A stretch of 64,000 nt of DNA from JBCAXA01 sp039183535 (lineage in GTDB: Bacteria; Pseudomonadota; Gammaproteobacteria; Steroidobacterales; Woeseiaceae), in the NCBI GenBank assembly GCA_039183535.1, contig JBCDBO010000010.1, positions 1-64,000 of the forward strand, given 5' to 3'. The notes beneath the pieces were generated by a model that ran no database searches, was not told the origin of the DNA, and saw only the letters and a list, made by a program, of their open reading frames with translations. This document shows positions 1 to 8,911 of the stretch, piece after piece (within the stretch, counting starts at the first letter, position 1; every line of letters starts with the position of its first letter). Made by a program: the position numbers and the translations under genes.

Positions 1-234
1 CGTCAGCGGCGCCCCAAAACGCTGTACGCGACCACCCTCTTGGTCCACGGCAATGAGTAATGCCGGATCACGCAGCTCACGAATACTGGTACATAGCGCC
101 TGCACCTGAGCCGGCGATTCGTAATTTCGTTTGAACAAGATCACGCCGCCGACCGCTGGTTCGCCGAGCAGTCGCCGGTCAGCCGGCGTCAATGCCAGCC
201 CTTCTATATCGATCATAATCGGGCCTAGCGTCAT
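1..234 (-). CDS. nagZ: Beta-N-acetylhexosaminidase NagZ, N-terminal part (cut by window edge)
   Basis: The first 78 codons of a glycoside hydrolase family 3 enzyme that removes N-acetylglucosamine from anhydro-muropeptides during cytoplasmic peptidoglycan recycling. The reading starts MTLGPIMIDIEG and reaches the family hallmark DQEGGRVQRF near residue 70, after GGVILFKRNY. The ATG shares an ATGA with the stop of rlmD, so it is probably translated by coupling as the last visible gene of the long rpoE-to-nagZ train. The catalytic Asp and His loop lie outside the window. Identity is clear from the N-terminal motifs; only the length is unknown. Confidence 0.93.
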   Translation of the reverse strand, partial: MTLGPIMIDIEGLALTPADRRLLGEPAVGGVILFKRNYESPAQVQALCTSIRELRDPALLIAVDQEGGRVQRFGAPLT

Positions 235-1565
235 CGGGGTCCGTCCAAGACCGCGACACTTTCGACGTGCGCGGTGTGTGGGAACATATCGGCGATCCTC
301 GCCTCGACGAGCCTAAACCCAAAGTCATTGACCAAAACGCCCAAATCACGCGCCAACGTACCCGGGTGGCAGGACACGTAGACGACACGGTCTGGCCGGT
401 ATTTGCCGAGGAATGGCATCAGGTTCGCGGCGCCTGCGCGGGCTGGGTCAAGCAAAACGCGGCTAAAGCCAGATTGCAGCCAGCTCTCATGCCCGGAAAT
501 CTGATCCAGATCTTGGGCCGAGAAAAACGCATTCGTAATGCCGTTGGCGATGGCATTCTTGCTGGCCCTATCGGTAAGCTCTGTGCTGCCTTCAACGCCG
601 TACACGGCCTCAACTTGACGCGCAATCGGCAACGTGAAATTACCAATGCCGCAAAACAAATCCAGCACCGTGTGCGACGCATCAAGCGCCAAGGCATCGA
701 TCGCGTGATCGACCAGCGCAGCGTTGACGGCCGCGTTAATCTGCACGAAGTCGGCCGGGCGGAAGCTTAGCGACACGTCGTGCCGATCGAAGCGATAATT
801 CAACAAGCCGGGGTCTGCTACATCCGCCTGAAACGCGGCCAGCGGCACAATCGTATCCGGCCCACCGGTTTGTAACCAAACGGTATACGGTTTGGTCGCC
901 TGGAACCCGGCTAGTCGGTCTAGGTCGGCGGCCGATGGCGCATCGAGAAAGCGGAACACGAGGGCTATTTGGTTATCGGCGGCGGACACCTCAACTTGCG
1001 GTATGCGCGTCGACGCATCGAGTGTCTCAATAAGATCCGCCAATTCAGTCGGTAGGTCGGTAAGCGCCGGCGTAAGAACATCGCAGCGCCCCATATCGAC
1101 GATAAACGGCTTCATGCGCTCGCGAAACCCGACCAAAACTCGTCCTTTAGCATAGACATTTTTGACACCGAGCCGCGCACGACGGCGATACCCCCAAGCC
1201 GGACCGACGATAGGGGCCGCTAACTCGATATCGCCTAAGCGCCCAATGCGGTGCAGATTCTCACGCAGTTGTCGCTGCTTTAGTTCGAGCTGCGTATCGT
1301 GCTCGACGTGTTGCAACGAGCATCCACCGCAACGTCCAAACACGTCACAACGTGGGCTGACCCTCTGAGCCGATGGGTTCTCGATGGTAAGCGGAAGCGC
1401 TTCGTCGTAACTCCGGCGGCGTTTAACGATTTGGTACTCAACGTGCTCGCCCGGCAATGTGTCGTGGATGAACACGCGTTTGCCATCCGCACTGGCAACG
1501 CCACGCCCGTCGTGTGTGAGGTCGGTTACGTCACCCCACGCGGGTTGCGGCCGTCGCCGGGCCAC
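231..1565 (-). CDS. rlmD: 23S rRNA (uracil-C5)-methyltransferase RlmD
   Basis: SAM-dependent methyltransferase that makes m5U1939 in 23S rRNA (formerly RumA). The 444-residue product has an N-terminal TRAM-like domain, the four cysteines expected for the [4Fe-4S] cluster (C73, C79, C82 in CDVFGRCGGC, and C161), a Rossmann SAM site (LDLFCGIGNF), the DPARAG motif and the catalytic cysteine C399 in VYVSCHPGT. The start is a GTG directly abutting the stop of the exonuclease gene upstream. It belongs to the same co-directional string as acpS, pdxJ and recO. The length is normal for the family (about 430-450 residues). Confidence 0.95.
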   Translation of the reverse strand: MARRRPQPAWGDVTDLTHDGRGVASADGKRVFIHDTLPGEHVEYQIVKRRRSYDEALPLTIENPSAQRVSPRCDVFGRCGGCSLQHVEHDTQLELKQRQLRENLHRIGRLGDIELAAPIVGPAWGYRRRARLGVKNVYAKGRVLVGFRERMKPFIVDMGRCDVLTPALTDLPTELADLIETLDASTRIPQVEVSAADNQIALVFRFLDAPSAADLDRLAGFQATKPYTVWLQTGGPDTIVPLAAFQADVADPGLLNYRFDRHDVSLSFRPADFVQINAAVNAALVDHAIDALALDASHTVLDLFCGIGNFTLPIARQVEAVYGVEGSTELTDRASKNAIANGITNAFFSAQDLDQISGHESWLQSGFSRVLLDPARAGAANLMPFLGKYRPDRVVYVSCHPGTLARDLGVLVNDFGFRLVEARIADMFPHTAHVESVAVLDGPR

Positions 1566-2339
1566 TTACGCACCCCACGCCTTCAGAAAGGCATCGAAGT
1601 GCGGCTCGTTGGCAGCCGACAACCACTCGCGGACACGATCGATTTCCGCATCGCGCTCCGTCGCCGAAAAAACGCCACGCATCGCCTCGAAGCAAACGAA
1701 CACGAGGTAGGTATTCAACACATCGGTCTCGCAATAACGTCGAATCTCAACCAGATCGCCAGCCAGAAACGTCTCCCAAACATCAGCGCCACTCATGCCG
1801 AACTTGCCGGGAAAACCGAGCATTGCGGCCACCTCATCGAGCGGCGCCCGACCGCGCGGCTGGTACGCGGCCAAAACATCCATCAGGTCGATATGACGCC
1901 AATGAAAACGGCCCAAGTAGTTGTTGTAGCGGTAGGCGTTTTCGGTCTCACCGGTCTCCCAATAGCGCGGTGCACTGACGCCGTGCCGCAACGCTCGATA
2001 ATGCAAAACGGGTAGATCGAAACCACTGCCATTCCAAGACACCAACGTCGGCGCAAATCGTTCGATACCGTCGTAGAAGCGCGTAATGAGTTCGCGCTCA
2101 TCGGCATCTTCGTCACCGAGCGACCAAACGTTGAGCGTATCGCCGCGCCGCAGCACGGCCGATATAGCAACGATCCGATGTTGGTGTAGCGGTAGGAAGT
2201 CCGATCCAACCTTCTGCTGGCGTAAAAACTGCATAGCCGTCGCAACATCTCGATCATCGAGATCGGTCAACGCTAAGTGCCGGCGACCGAATTCGACATC
2301 CGGGACCGTCTCGATGTCGAAAACCAAACAGTTCATCAC
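1566..2339 (-). CDS. PolB-like 3'-5' exonuclease domain protein
   Basis: A 257-residue stand-alone DnaQ-fold nuclease of the predicted 3'-5' exonuclease, PolB-like family. The first exonuclease motif is FDIETVPD at residues 7-14. A middle motif around SWNGSGFDLPVL and a C-terminal YCETDVLNTY carry the other metal-binding acidic residues. There is no polymerase domain. Two ATGs in a row (2339 and 2336) overlap the acpS stop, so the exact start is ambiguous by one codon. Family members often sit beside rlmD, recO or acpS in gammaproteobacteria. The biological substrate is not known to me; a role in DNA or RNA end processing is inferred only. Confidence 0.85.
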   Translation of the reverse strand: MMNCLVFDIETVPDVEFGRRHLALTDLDDRDVATAMQFLRQQKVGSDFLPLHQHRIVAISAVLRRGDTLNVWSLGDEDADERELITRFYDGIERFAPTLVSWNGSGFDLPVLHYRALRHGVSAPRYWETGETENAYRYNNYLGRFHWRHIDLMDVLAAYQPRGRAPLDEVAAMLGFPGKFGMSGADVWETFLAGDLVEIRRYCETDVLNTYLVFVCFEAMRGVFSATERDAEIDRVREWLSAANEPHFDAFLKAWGA

Positions 2340-2728
2340 GACCCGTCGAGCGCTTTTTCAATGACCGCAAAAGCCGCAATCATCCCGCCCTCATCGGTCA
2401 ACGAAACGTGGGCGGCGCCGGCGCCCAAGTCCCGACAGACGCCGCGGCCACGATCGGAAAAAATGACGGTCGGGCGACCGCGCGCGTCCGGCACGAAACC
2501 GGTGTCACGAATCCATACGCCGTGCGCAAATCCGGTACCCATCGCTTTGACGATTGCCTCCTTAGCCGCAAAGCGCATCGCTAAAAACCGCGCCTGCCGC
2601 CGTGTACGCCGAAATAGCGACAGCTCCTCGTCCATTAGCAGATGGTTAACGAAGCGCTCGCCAAATCGCTCGAATGTCCGCTCGATTCGAGCAAACTCAA
2701 CCAAGTCGGTACCGACGCCAAAGATCAA
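2336..2728 (-). CDS. acpS: Holo-[acyl-carrier-protein] synthase AcpS
   Basis: Transfers 4'-phosphopantetheine from CoA to the serine of acyl carrier protein, activating fatty acid synthesis. The 130-residue product shows the two diagnostic blocks: GVGTDLVEFARIE near the N-terminus (metal-binding Asp8) and RFAAKEAIVKAMG (Glu and Lys of the active site) near residue 55. The likely start is a TTG that shares a TTGA with the pdxJ stop, so translation is probably coupled. The pdxJ-acpS pairing matches E. coli. Confidence 0.94.
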   Translation of the reverse strand: MIFGVGTDLVEFARIERTFERFGERFVNHLLMDEELSLFRRTRRQARFLAMRFAAKEAIVKAMGTGFAHGVWIRDTGFVPDARGRPTVIFSDRGRGVCRDLGAGAAHVSLTDEGGMIAAFAVIEKALDGS

Positions 2729-3456
2729 GCGACTCGCGCCTCGTTCATGAGTCTCTTCATGCGGGCAACGGCCGATCCCAGTCCGTCGAATAAGGCCTGG
2801 GCGACGATTGCATGGCCTATATTGAGTTCGACGATGTCTTCGATTGCCGCGATAGGCTGGACATTGTGATAGCTAAGACCGTGCCCGGCGTGCACGCGTA
2901 ACCCCAACGTGCGCGCGTATACGGCTGCTTCGCGTACCCGGTCAAGCTCGGCGAGCTGTGCCGCGCCGACGGCATCGGCATAGCTGCCGGTGTGTAACTC
3001 GACGACCGGCGCACCGGCCGCTTTCGCCGCGTCGAGTTGCCTCGCGTCTGGATCGACGAACAGAGAAACGCGAACACCCTCATTACCGAGTCGTAGACAA
3101 TTGCGTTCCACTTGTCCCAACTGACCCGCCACATCGAGGCCGCCCTCAGTCGTCAGCTCTGCACGGCGCTCCGGCACCAGGCAACAGTCACTGGGAGCGA
3201 CCGTCAATGCCAGATCGATCATGTCGCTCGTCATCGCCATTTCAAGGTTCATGCGAGTCTGTAGACGCGTACTGAGCGCCATAACATCGGCGTCTTGTAT
3301 GTGTCGCCGGTCCTCGCGCAAATGTACGGTGACGGAATCGGCCCCGGAATGCTCGGCGACCAATGCCGCGTAGACGGGATCGGGGTAGCGCGTACCGCGC
3401 GCCTGGCGCAGTGTCGCAACATGGTCAACATTGACCCCTAAGTCGATGGGCATCAT
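2725..3456 (-). CDS. pdxJ: Pyridoxine 5'-phosphate synthase PdxJ
   Basis: Condenses 1-deoxyxylulose 5-phosphate with 3-amino-2-oxopropyl phosphate to give pyridoxine 5'-phosphate. The TIM-barrel product (243 residues) begins with IDLGVNVDHVATLRQARGT, has the HLREDRRHI catalytic block and ends with NIGHAIVAQALFDG. It overlaps recO by ATGA. Its substrate deoxyxylulose phosphate normally also feeds the MEP pathway, whose dxr, ispD and ispF are missing from their usual places in this window. DXP synthase would therefore still be needed for vitamin B6 by this route. Confidence 0.96.
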   Translation of the reverse strand: MMPIDLGVNVDHVATLRQARGTRYPDPVYAALVAEHSGADSVTVHLREDRRHIQDADVMALSTRLQTRMNLEMAMTSDMIDLALTVAPSDCCLVPERRAELTTEGGLDVAGQLGQVERNCLRLGNEGVRVSLFVDPDARQLDAAKAAGAPVVELHTGSYADAVGAAQLAELDRVREAAVYARTLGLRVHAGHGLSYHNVQPIAAIEDIVELNIGHAIVAQALFDGLGSAVARMKRLMNEARVA

Positions 3457-4202
3457 GACGCTCGCTCCTCAATGCGGCGATGACCGTGAATCGCGCGCAG
3501 TACTTTGCGGGTATTTAGCGGGCGGCCATCGAGGCAACGATCAATGGCCGCACTGGTGATGCGCTGTGCCGCACGCAGGGTCTCATCGGCATTGAACGCG
3601 CCTGTTGCAATATCGAGAAGTGCATAACCTGGGAACACCAACGCATTCTCGGTCGGGCCAGCGACGGGAAAGGGCGCGCTATCTGGGGCGACACGGTAAT
3701 AGCCGGTTGGATCAATCGGTGCACTCGTCAATGCGTCGTGCGTAAGAATCAGGCCGTAGCCGAGCTCCTCTAGAAACCGTAGCTCGAATTGGCGCAGCGT
3801 CGCTAGTAACGACACTGATGGCTCAGCCAAGGCGCGCAACGTTGTTTCATACAGGTCAAATAACCGCGGCTGCGGGTCATGTCGCTCTGTCAGCACCAAC
3901 AGTAACTCGGAAACGTAGTAAGCACTCAACAGCGCGTCACCGATCAAATTCACCGGTGGACCCGCCGCCTCGGCACCGGTTAGTGTTCCTAGTTCCGAGC
4001 GGGCGCTCCACGATACCGATAGCGGTGCGAATGGCTGCAGCACCCAGCGCCGGCGGCTGCGAAGGTTACGGGCACCACGGGCAACTAACGCGACTCGACC
4101 AAACTCACAAGACAAAACGTCAACGAGCAGCGAACTATCGCGAAATGGGCGCTGATGCAGTACGTAAGCCGGACTGTTGTGGACACGTTGGCGGTCAGTC
4201 AA
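3453..4202 (-). CDS. recO: DNA repair protein RecO
   Basis: RecFOR pathway factor that helps load RecA on SSB-coated single-stranded DNA. The product (249 residues) has the N-terminal OB-fold signature AYVLHQRPFRDSSLLVDV followed by VALVARGARN. The helical C-terminal region contains FELRFLEELGYG and ends in the typical basic tail. No zinc-cysteine cluster is present, as in E. coli-like RecO. The best start is a TTG overlapping the last 8 bases of era; a GTG six codons later is an alternative. It lies between era and pdxJ as in most gammaproteobacteria. Confidence 0.93.
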   Translation of the reverse strand: MTDRQRVHNSPAYVLHQRPFRDSSLLVDVLSCEFGRVALVARGARNLRSRRRWVLQPFAPLSVSWSARSELGTLTGAEAAGPPVNLIGDALLSAYYVSELLLVLTERHDPQPRLFDLYETTLRALAEPSVSLLATLRQFELRFLEELGYGLILTHDALTSAPIDPTGYYRVAPDSAPFPVAGPTENALVFPGYALLDIATGAFNADETLRAAQRITSAAIDRCLDGRPLNTRKVLRAIHGHRRIEERAS

Positions 4203-5079
4203 AACCGAGCCTTTGTAATTCAGATTCGCTGTCGGCCCAATTGTCGCGAACCCTTACCCACAGTTGCAAATGCACCGGCAACTCGACGAGGCCCGCGATC
4301 GAGCGTCGCGCCGAACTGCCGATTTCCTTGATACGCCCGCCGCCGGCTCCGATGACAATCGGCTTGTGCGACGCCTTTTCAACGATGACCGACGCGTCGA
4401 TGGTAACGCCGTCCTTGGTTTCATCCCAGCGGTCGATCACAACGGTCAGGCCGTACGGCAATTCGTCATTCAAGCGCAGCGTCAGTTTTTCGCGGATAAG
4501 CTCCGCGGCCAGGAAATTCATCGAGCGATCGGTGACAGCGTCGTCAGGGAACATCGGCGCTGACGCTGGCAGGTGCTGCAACAACTCGGTTAACAGCGGA
4601 TCGAAATTGTCATCGCGTCGCGCCGAAATCGGCACCAAGGCGGCACCGCCCAACAACCGACCAAGCGCTTGCAATCGGGGCAATAGTCGAGTTTTTTGCT
4701 TCAACAAATCGACTTTATTGACCGCAACAACTACCGGTGTCGTCAGACCTTGCAATGCCTCGATGACACGTTGGTCATCATCGGTTTGACGATCAGCTTC
4801 GCAGACCCATAACACGACGTCCGCTTCCTCCATCGCGGCCAACGCGGTCCGATTCAGTACACGATTCAGCGCCCGGCTAGCGTGTCGATGAATACCGGGC
4901 GTATCGATCAGAACGATCTCGGCTCCGCCATGATGAACAATACCCAGGACTCTGTGCCGGGTTGTTTGTGGCCGTGGTGTCGTGATCGAAATTTTTTGAC
5001 CGACTAACCGGTTGATGAGCGTCGACTTACCCACATTCGGACGACCGACGACGGCGACGAAACCACTACGCGCGGTCAT
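4195..5079 (-). CDS. era: GTPase Era
   Basis: Essential GTPase that binds the 3' end of 16S rRNA and assists 30S maturation. The N-terminal G domain shows G1 GRPNVGKST (residues 12-20), G3 DTPGI and G4 NKVD. The C-terminal KH domain carries the RNA-binding loop VIGAGGGRIKEIG. Length (294 residues) is standard. The ATG overlaps the rnc stop as ATGA; coupling of rnc and era is conserved in proteobacteria, where RNase III also controls the messenger. Confidence 0.97.
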   Translation of the reverse strand: MTARSGFVAVVGRPNVGKSTLINRLVGQKISITTPRPQTTRHRVLGIVHHGGAEIVLIDTPGIHRHASRALNRVLNRTALAAMEEADVVLWVCEADRQTDDDQRVIEALQGLTTPVVVAVNKVDLLKQKTRLLPRLQALGRLLGGAALVPISARRDDNFDPLLTELLQHLPASAPMFPDDAVTDRSMNFLAAELIREKLTLRLNDELPYGLTVVIDRWDETKDGVTIDASVIVEKASHKPIVIGAGGGRIKEIGSSARRSIAGLVELPVHLQLWVRVRDNWADSESELQRLGFD

Positions 5080-5777
5080 TCGCCTTCCAGATACTCAAGT
5101 GCCGCACTCGCCGCGCGTTGTTCTGCCTTACGACGGCTCGAGCCGGTTGCGGTAAACGCGCGTTGCCGATCTACAAGTAGACATTCGACATCAAAGTTTT
5201 GCTCATGTGCAGCGCCGCTTACGGCAATGACGCGGTAGCTCGGTAACGGCGCACTTCGGTGTTGTAGCCACTCTTGCAGACGGGTTTTCGGGTCCTTTAA
5301 GGCTGCAGCGGCAGGGAGCGTTTGCAACGCAGTGGCGAACCAACGGTCGATGACTTGCTCCGCCGAGGAATAACCGCCGTCCATGAAAACAGCACCGAGT
5401 AGCGCCTCAAGCGTATCCGCTAAGACGGACGCACGTCGATGACCCCCAGACTTACGTTCGCCGGGTCCAAGAGACAGATACTGATCGACACCGAGTTGCT
5501 CGGAAATCGTAGCGAGCGAGGACTTACGCACTAACACCGAGCGCAGCCGACTAAGCTCGCCCTCGTCGGCCGCTGAGCGTTGTAGCAACAGCCGATGCGA
5601 GATAACGGTATCCAGCACGGCATCACCAAGAAATTCTAAGCGCTCGTTATTGTCGCGACCGGCACTGCGATGAACCAGTGCGCGGGCAAGCCAATCGCTG
5701 TTGTTGAAGTGGTAGTGTGCGACGGTATCGAACCACCCTACCAGTGCGGCGCGGTCGTTACGGTCGACCGCCGACAT
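5076..5777 (-). CDS. rnc: Ribonuclease III
   Basis: Double-strand-specific endoribonuclease that processes rRNA precursors and regulatory duplexes. The catalytic signature NNERLEFLGDAVLD lies near residues 43-56, and the second acidic cluster DTLEALLGAVFMDGG near residue 110. A dsRNA-binding domain follows from about residue 155 (DPKTRLQEWLQ, and the terminal RRKAEQRAASAALEYL). It starts 8 bases after the DUF4845 stop and is coupled to era downstream. Confidence 0.97.
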   Translation of the reverse strand: MSAVDRNDRAALVGWFDTVAHYHFNNSDWLARALVHRSAGRDNNERLEFLGDAVLDTVISHRLLLQRSAADEGELSRLRSVLVRKSSLATISEQLGVDQYLSLGPGERKSGGHRRASVLADTLEALLGAVFMDGGYSSAEQVIDRWFATALQTLPAAAALKDPKTRLQEWLQHRSAPLPSYRVIAVSGAAHEQNFDVECLLVDRQRAFTATGSSRRKAEQRAASAALEYLEGE

Positions 5778-5785
5778 GCGTCTCG

Positions 5786-6154
5786 TTAGCGTCGAATCTC
5801 AACGCGCTCATCAAAATCAACGGTGAAGGACACGTTCGCAACAAACGGGGTTGTATTCGAGTACGAGGCGGCAACCTCAATCGCATCGTCGACTTTGTTG
5901 ATCTCAATATCGCGAGCGCGAATGACGCGAACGCTTTCCACGTCGAAGCGCTTTTCGATGTAGTTGAAGATCTGCTTTGGTGATGCACTTTGGCCATCAA
6001 ACTCGGTGACGACCCCGCCCAACACCGCCTCGATTTTCATATGTTCGAGATAAATCGGTACAAGCCGAAGTCCGGCAAACACAAACAAACCGACGAAAGC
6101 GATCAGGATCAGCATACCCAGCATGGTCATGCCCTGTTGCTTGCGAAACTTCAT
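5786..6154 (-). CDS. DUF4845 family single-span membrane protein
   Basis: A 122-residue protein with a short basic N-terminus, one hydrophobic segment (about residues 8-33, TMLGMLILIAFVGLFVFAG) and a small soluble domain. It matches the DUF4845 family, which in gammaproteobacteria is repeatedly found between lepB and rnc. The N-terminus (QQGMTMLGML) resembles a prepilin-type leader, but the expected Gly-Phe-Thr-Leu cleavage context is not convincing. Its function is unknown; envelope location is inferred from the hydrophobic segment. Confidence 0.82.
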   Translation of the reverse strand: MKFRKQQGMTMLGMLILIAFVGLFVFAGLRLVPIYLEHMKIEAVLGGVVTEFDGQSASPKQIFNYIEKRFDVESVRVIRARDIEINKVDDAIEVAASYSNTTPFVANVSFTVDFDERVEIRR

Positions 6155-6247
6155 TGCGTCTCTCCGCTTGCTACACCGCGCGGACCGCCCGCGCTCAATA
6201 CCGAAGCGTGGCGATAATTACACATAATTACAGTGACTTCGAGCACA
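6155..6247 (-). other. lepB-DUF4845 intergenic gap with 10-bp tandem repeat
   Basis: A 93-base gap, AT-rich next to lepB in an otherwise GC-rich operon. It contains two adjacent 10-base copies (ataattacac at 6214-6223 and ataattacag at 6224-6233 on the plus strand) differing at one position. The spacing of one helical turn would suit a regulator-binding site, or AT-rich -10 sequences of an internal promoter for DUF4845-rnc-era. No hairpin with a U-tract is visible. The functional reading is inference. Confidence 0.3.
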
Positions 6248-7018
6248 TTATTCGATCTTCGTGCCGATTCGGCTCCAGCGTGGCCAACGGCCCCATTCAA
6301 CGTTAAACCAAATTCGACCCGCTCGCCCGACCAAGTACTTCTCGTCGACACAGCCGACCTGTGGATACCGGCTGTCGGTCGAGTTCTCGCGGTTATCGCC
6401 CATCATAAAGTAGCAACCATCAGGGACTTGCACGACCGCCTCTCGTGACAGCGGCCGCGAGTCGATGTCGAGGATCGAGTGAGGCCGGTTTGGCAAATAC
6501 TCGGTCAAGACGACACCGCGAGTACCGTGATCGTCCTCGAACCGGCCAGTCGGCTCAGCCTTTATCAACTCGCCATTTATTCGCAACCGCCCCTGCCGAT
6601 AGTCGATACGATCTCCGGGCAGACCGATTACCCGTTTGATGTAGTTCTGGGACGGATCGCTCGGCTTGCGAAAAACCGCGACGTCACCGCGTTGCGGTCG
6701 ACCGGTGGCAAATAACTCCGTGTGTACGAGCGGCAAACGAATCCCGTACGAGAACTTTGACACGAATACGAAATCGCCCTCGAGCAAGGTCGGCTTCATT
6801 GATCCGGACGGAATTCGAAACGGCTCGAAAATAAACGACCGCAACACAAGGACCAGCAGGAGAACCGGGAAGAAAGAGCGCAAGAACTCGCCGGTTCCGC
6901 TTGACGTCTGCTCCACCACCGTCTCATCGCCACCACGACCCTGCCACCAATGCCAGAGTGTCATTAGACCGGTAATCGCTGTCAGCGCGACGAGTATTAA
7001 TTCGAGATTCATTGCCAT
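6248..7018 (-). CDS. lepB: Signal peptidase I LepB
   Basis: Inner-membrane peptidase that cleaves signal peptides of secreted proteins. The product (256 residues) has two N-terminal hydrophobic segments (about 5-22 and 47-64). The catalytic serine S73 is in RIPSGSMKPT, the catalytic lysine K128 in NYIKRVIGLPGD, and the C-terminal box is GDNRENSTDSR. It follows lepA by 18 bases, the conserved lepA-lepB arrangement. Confidence 0.97.
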   Translation of the reverse strand: MAMNLELILVALTAITGLMTLWHWWQGRGGDETVVEQTSSGTGEFLRSFFPVLLLVLVLRSFIFEPFRIPSGSMKPTLLEGDFVFVSKFSYGIRLPLVHTELFATGRPQRGDVAVFRKPSDPSQNYIKRVIGLPGDRIDYRQGRLRINGELIKAEPTGRFEDDHGTRGVVLTEYLPNRPHSILDIDSRPLSREAVVQVPDGCYFMMGDNRENSTDSRYPQVGCVDEKYLVGRAGRIWFNVEWGRWPRWSRIGTKIE

Positions 7019-7036
7019 CCTGAATTCCGCCCGGCG

Positions 7037-8827
7037 CTACTTATCGACTTGCAATACGGCCAAGAAAGCCTCTTGCGGAATCTCGACTGAACCAACCTGT
7101 TTCATCCGACGCTTACCCGCCTTTTGTTTTTCAAGAAGCTTACGTTTACGACTCACATCACCACCGTAGCACTTCGCCGTCACGTTTTTACGCAACGCCT
7201 TAACGGTACTGCGTGCGACGATTTGACTACCAATGGCCGCCTGAATCGCCACCTCAAACATCTGCCGCGGAATGAGCTCACGCATTTTTTCCACCAATTC
7301 TCGACCGCGATTACGCGCACGCTCTCGATGCACGATTAATGACAGAGCATCGACACGGTCTTTGTTAATCAGAACGTCGAGTCGCACCAACGGGGCAGCT
7401 TGAAAACGCCTAAATTGGTAATCAAACGAGGCAAAGCCGCGGCTAACCGACTTCAATCGGTCAAAGAAATCGAGAACGACTTCGGACATCGGCATTTCGT
7501 ACTCGAGTGACGCTTGCCCGCCAAGATATTGCATCCGCGTCTGCACACCGCGCTTTTCGATACACAGTTTCATCACCGGGCCGACGTGCGTTTCCGGCAC
7601 TAAGATATTAGCAGCGATGATCGGCTCACGGATCTCCGCGATCTCGTTGAGAGGCGGAAGCCGCGATGGGTTATCGACCTCCTCGACGGCACCGTCGGTT
7701 TTCTGAACCTCGTACACCACCGTCGGCGCCGTTGTAATCAGATCGAGATCGTATTCGCGTTCGAGGCGCTCCTGCACGATTTCCATATGCAACATGCCAA
7801 GAAAGCCACAACGGAAACCGAATCCGAGTGCCGCTGACGTTTCCGGTTCGAAGTGCAGCGCTGCGTCGTTAAGGCGTAGCTTTTGCAACGCTTCTCGAAA
7901 ACCCTCGTAGTCGTCGGATGTGACGGGAAAGAGCCCCGCGAACACACGCGGCTGTACGGCCTGGAAGCCCGGCAGTGGCTCGGCACAAGGCCGTTTCTCA
8001 TCGGTTAACGTATCCCCGACCGGCGCGCCATCGATCTCCTTGATCCCGGCGATAACAAATCCTACCTCGCCGGTCAGTAACGCATCGGTATCGGTCATCT
8101 TCGGCGTGAAACGGCCGACCCGGTCAGCAATGTACGCGCGCCCCGTCGACATAACGCTAAAACGGGCACGCTTTTTTAACGTCCCATTGACGATTCGAAC
8201 TAAGGACACGACCCCGACGTAGTTGTCGAACCAGGAATCGATGATCAGTGCCTGTAATGGCTCCTCAGGATCACCGACCGGCGCCGGAATCGTTTTGACG
8301 AGCTCACTCAGCAACGCGGCAACGCCCTCGCCACTTTTCGCGCTTACGCGTGGCGCCTCATCTGCCTCGATGCCGATAATCTCCTCGATTTCGCTGATCA
8401 CCCGCTCGGGCTCTGCGGACGGTAAGTCGATTTTGTTGAGCACCGGCAGAACCTCAAGACCTTGGTCGATGGCGGTGTAGCAGTTGGCGACGCTTTGCGC
8501 TTCGACGCCTTGTGCCGCATCGACGACAAGCAGAGCGCCTTCGCAGGCCGCTAACGAACGTGATACCTCATAGGAGAAGTCAACATGGCCTGGGGTATCG
8601 ATAAAATTCAACTGGTAGCGTTCGCCATCCGGCGCACGATAGTCGAGCGACACACTTTGCGCTTTGATCGTAATGCCGCGCTCCTGCTCAAGATCCATCG
8701 AATCGAGTACTTGAGCCGACATTTCACGCTCGTCCAAGCCGCCGCATAACTGGATGAAACGATCGGCTAGGGTCGACTTGCCATGATCGATGTGAGCAAT
8801 GATCGAGAAATTTCGAATATTACGCAT
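7037..8827 (-). CDS. lepA: Elongation factor 4 (LepA)
   Basis: Ribosome-associated GTPase, 596 residues. The G domain shows AHIDHGKST (about 11-19), the switch II block DTPGHVDF and NKIDLP. The C-terminal half has the LepA-specific domain (RALRKNVTAKCYGGD, then the basic KRKLLEKQKAGKRRMK). This tail separates it from EF-G and BipA. An 84-base gap precedes it after the glutaredoxin gene. Confidence 0.98.
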   Translation of the reverse strand: MRNIRNFSIIAHIDHGKSTLADRFIQLCGGLDEREMSAQVLDSMDLEQERGITIKAQSVSLDYRAPDGERYQLNFIDTPGHVDFSYEVSRSLAACEGALLVVDAAQGVEAQSVANCYTAIDQGLEVLPVLNKIDLPSAEPERVISEIEEIIGIEADEAPRVSAKSGEGVAALLSELVKTIPAPVGDPEEPLQALIIDSWFDNYVGVVSLVRIVNGTLKKRARFSVMSTGRAYIADRVGRFTPKMTDTDALLTGEVGFVIAGIKEIDGAPVGDTLTDEKRPCAEPLPGFQAVQPRVFAGLFPVTSDDYEGFREALQKLRLNDAALHFEPETSAALGFGFRCGFLGMLHMEIVQERLEREYDLDLITTAPTVVYEVQKTDGAVEEVDNPSRLPPLNEIAEIREPIIAANILVPETHVGPVMKLCIEKRGVQTRMQYLGGQASLEYEMPMSEVVLDFFDRLKSVSRGFASFDYQFRRFQAAPLVRLDVLINKDRVDALSLIVHRERARNRGRELVEKMRELIPRQMFEVAIQAAIGSQIVARSTVKALRKNVTAKCYGGDVSRKRKLLEKQKAGKRRMKQVGSVEIPQEAFLAVLQVDK

Positions 8828-8911
8828 GCGTTATCGCGGTAACCTGCGGCGACATCTGCCAACCAGCGGCGAAGTATACCGTCTCGAGGCGCCTAAGGAC
8901 CCGTCAACGAG

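Noticed and set aside
1299..2015. A 238-codon plus-strand reading over rlmD and the exonuclease gene
   Set aside because: It is antisense to both genes and shows no recognisable domain.
3818..4789. A 323-codon plus-strand reading across recO and era
   Set aside because: It runs antisense to two clear genes, has low-complexity Arg/Ser/Thr composition, and no ribosome site; it is a by-product of GC-rich codon use.
5786..6154. DUF4845 protein as a type IV pilin-like protein
   Set aside because: The N-terminal hydrophobic segment follows a short basic leader, but there is no convincing prepilin peptidase site, and the genomic context is lepB-rnc.
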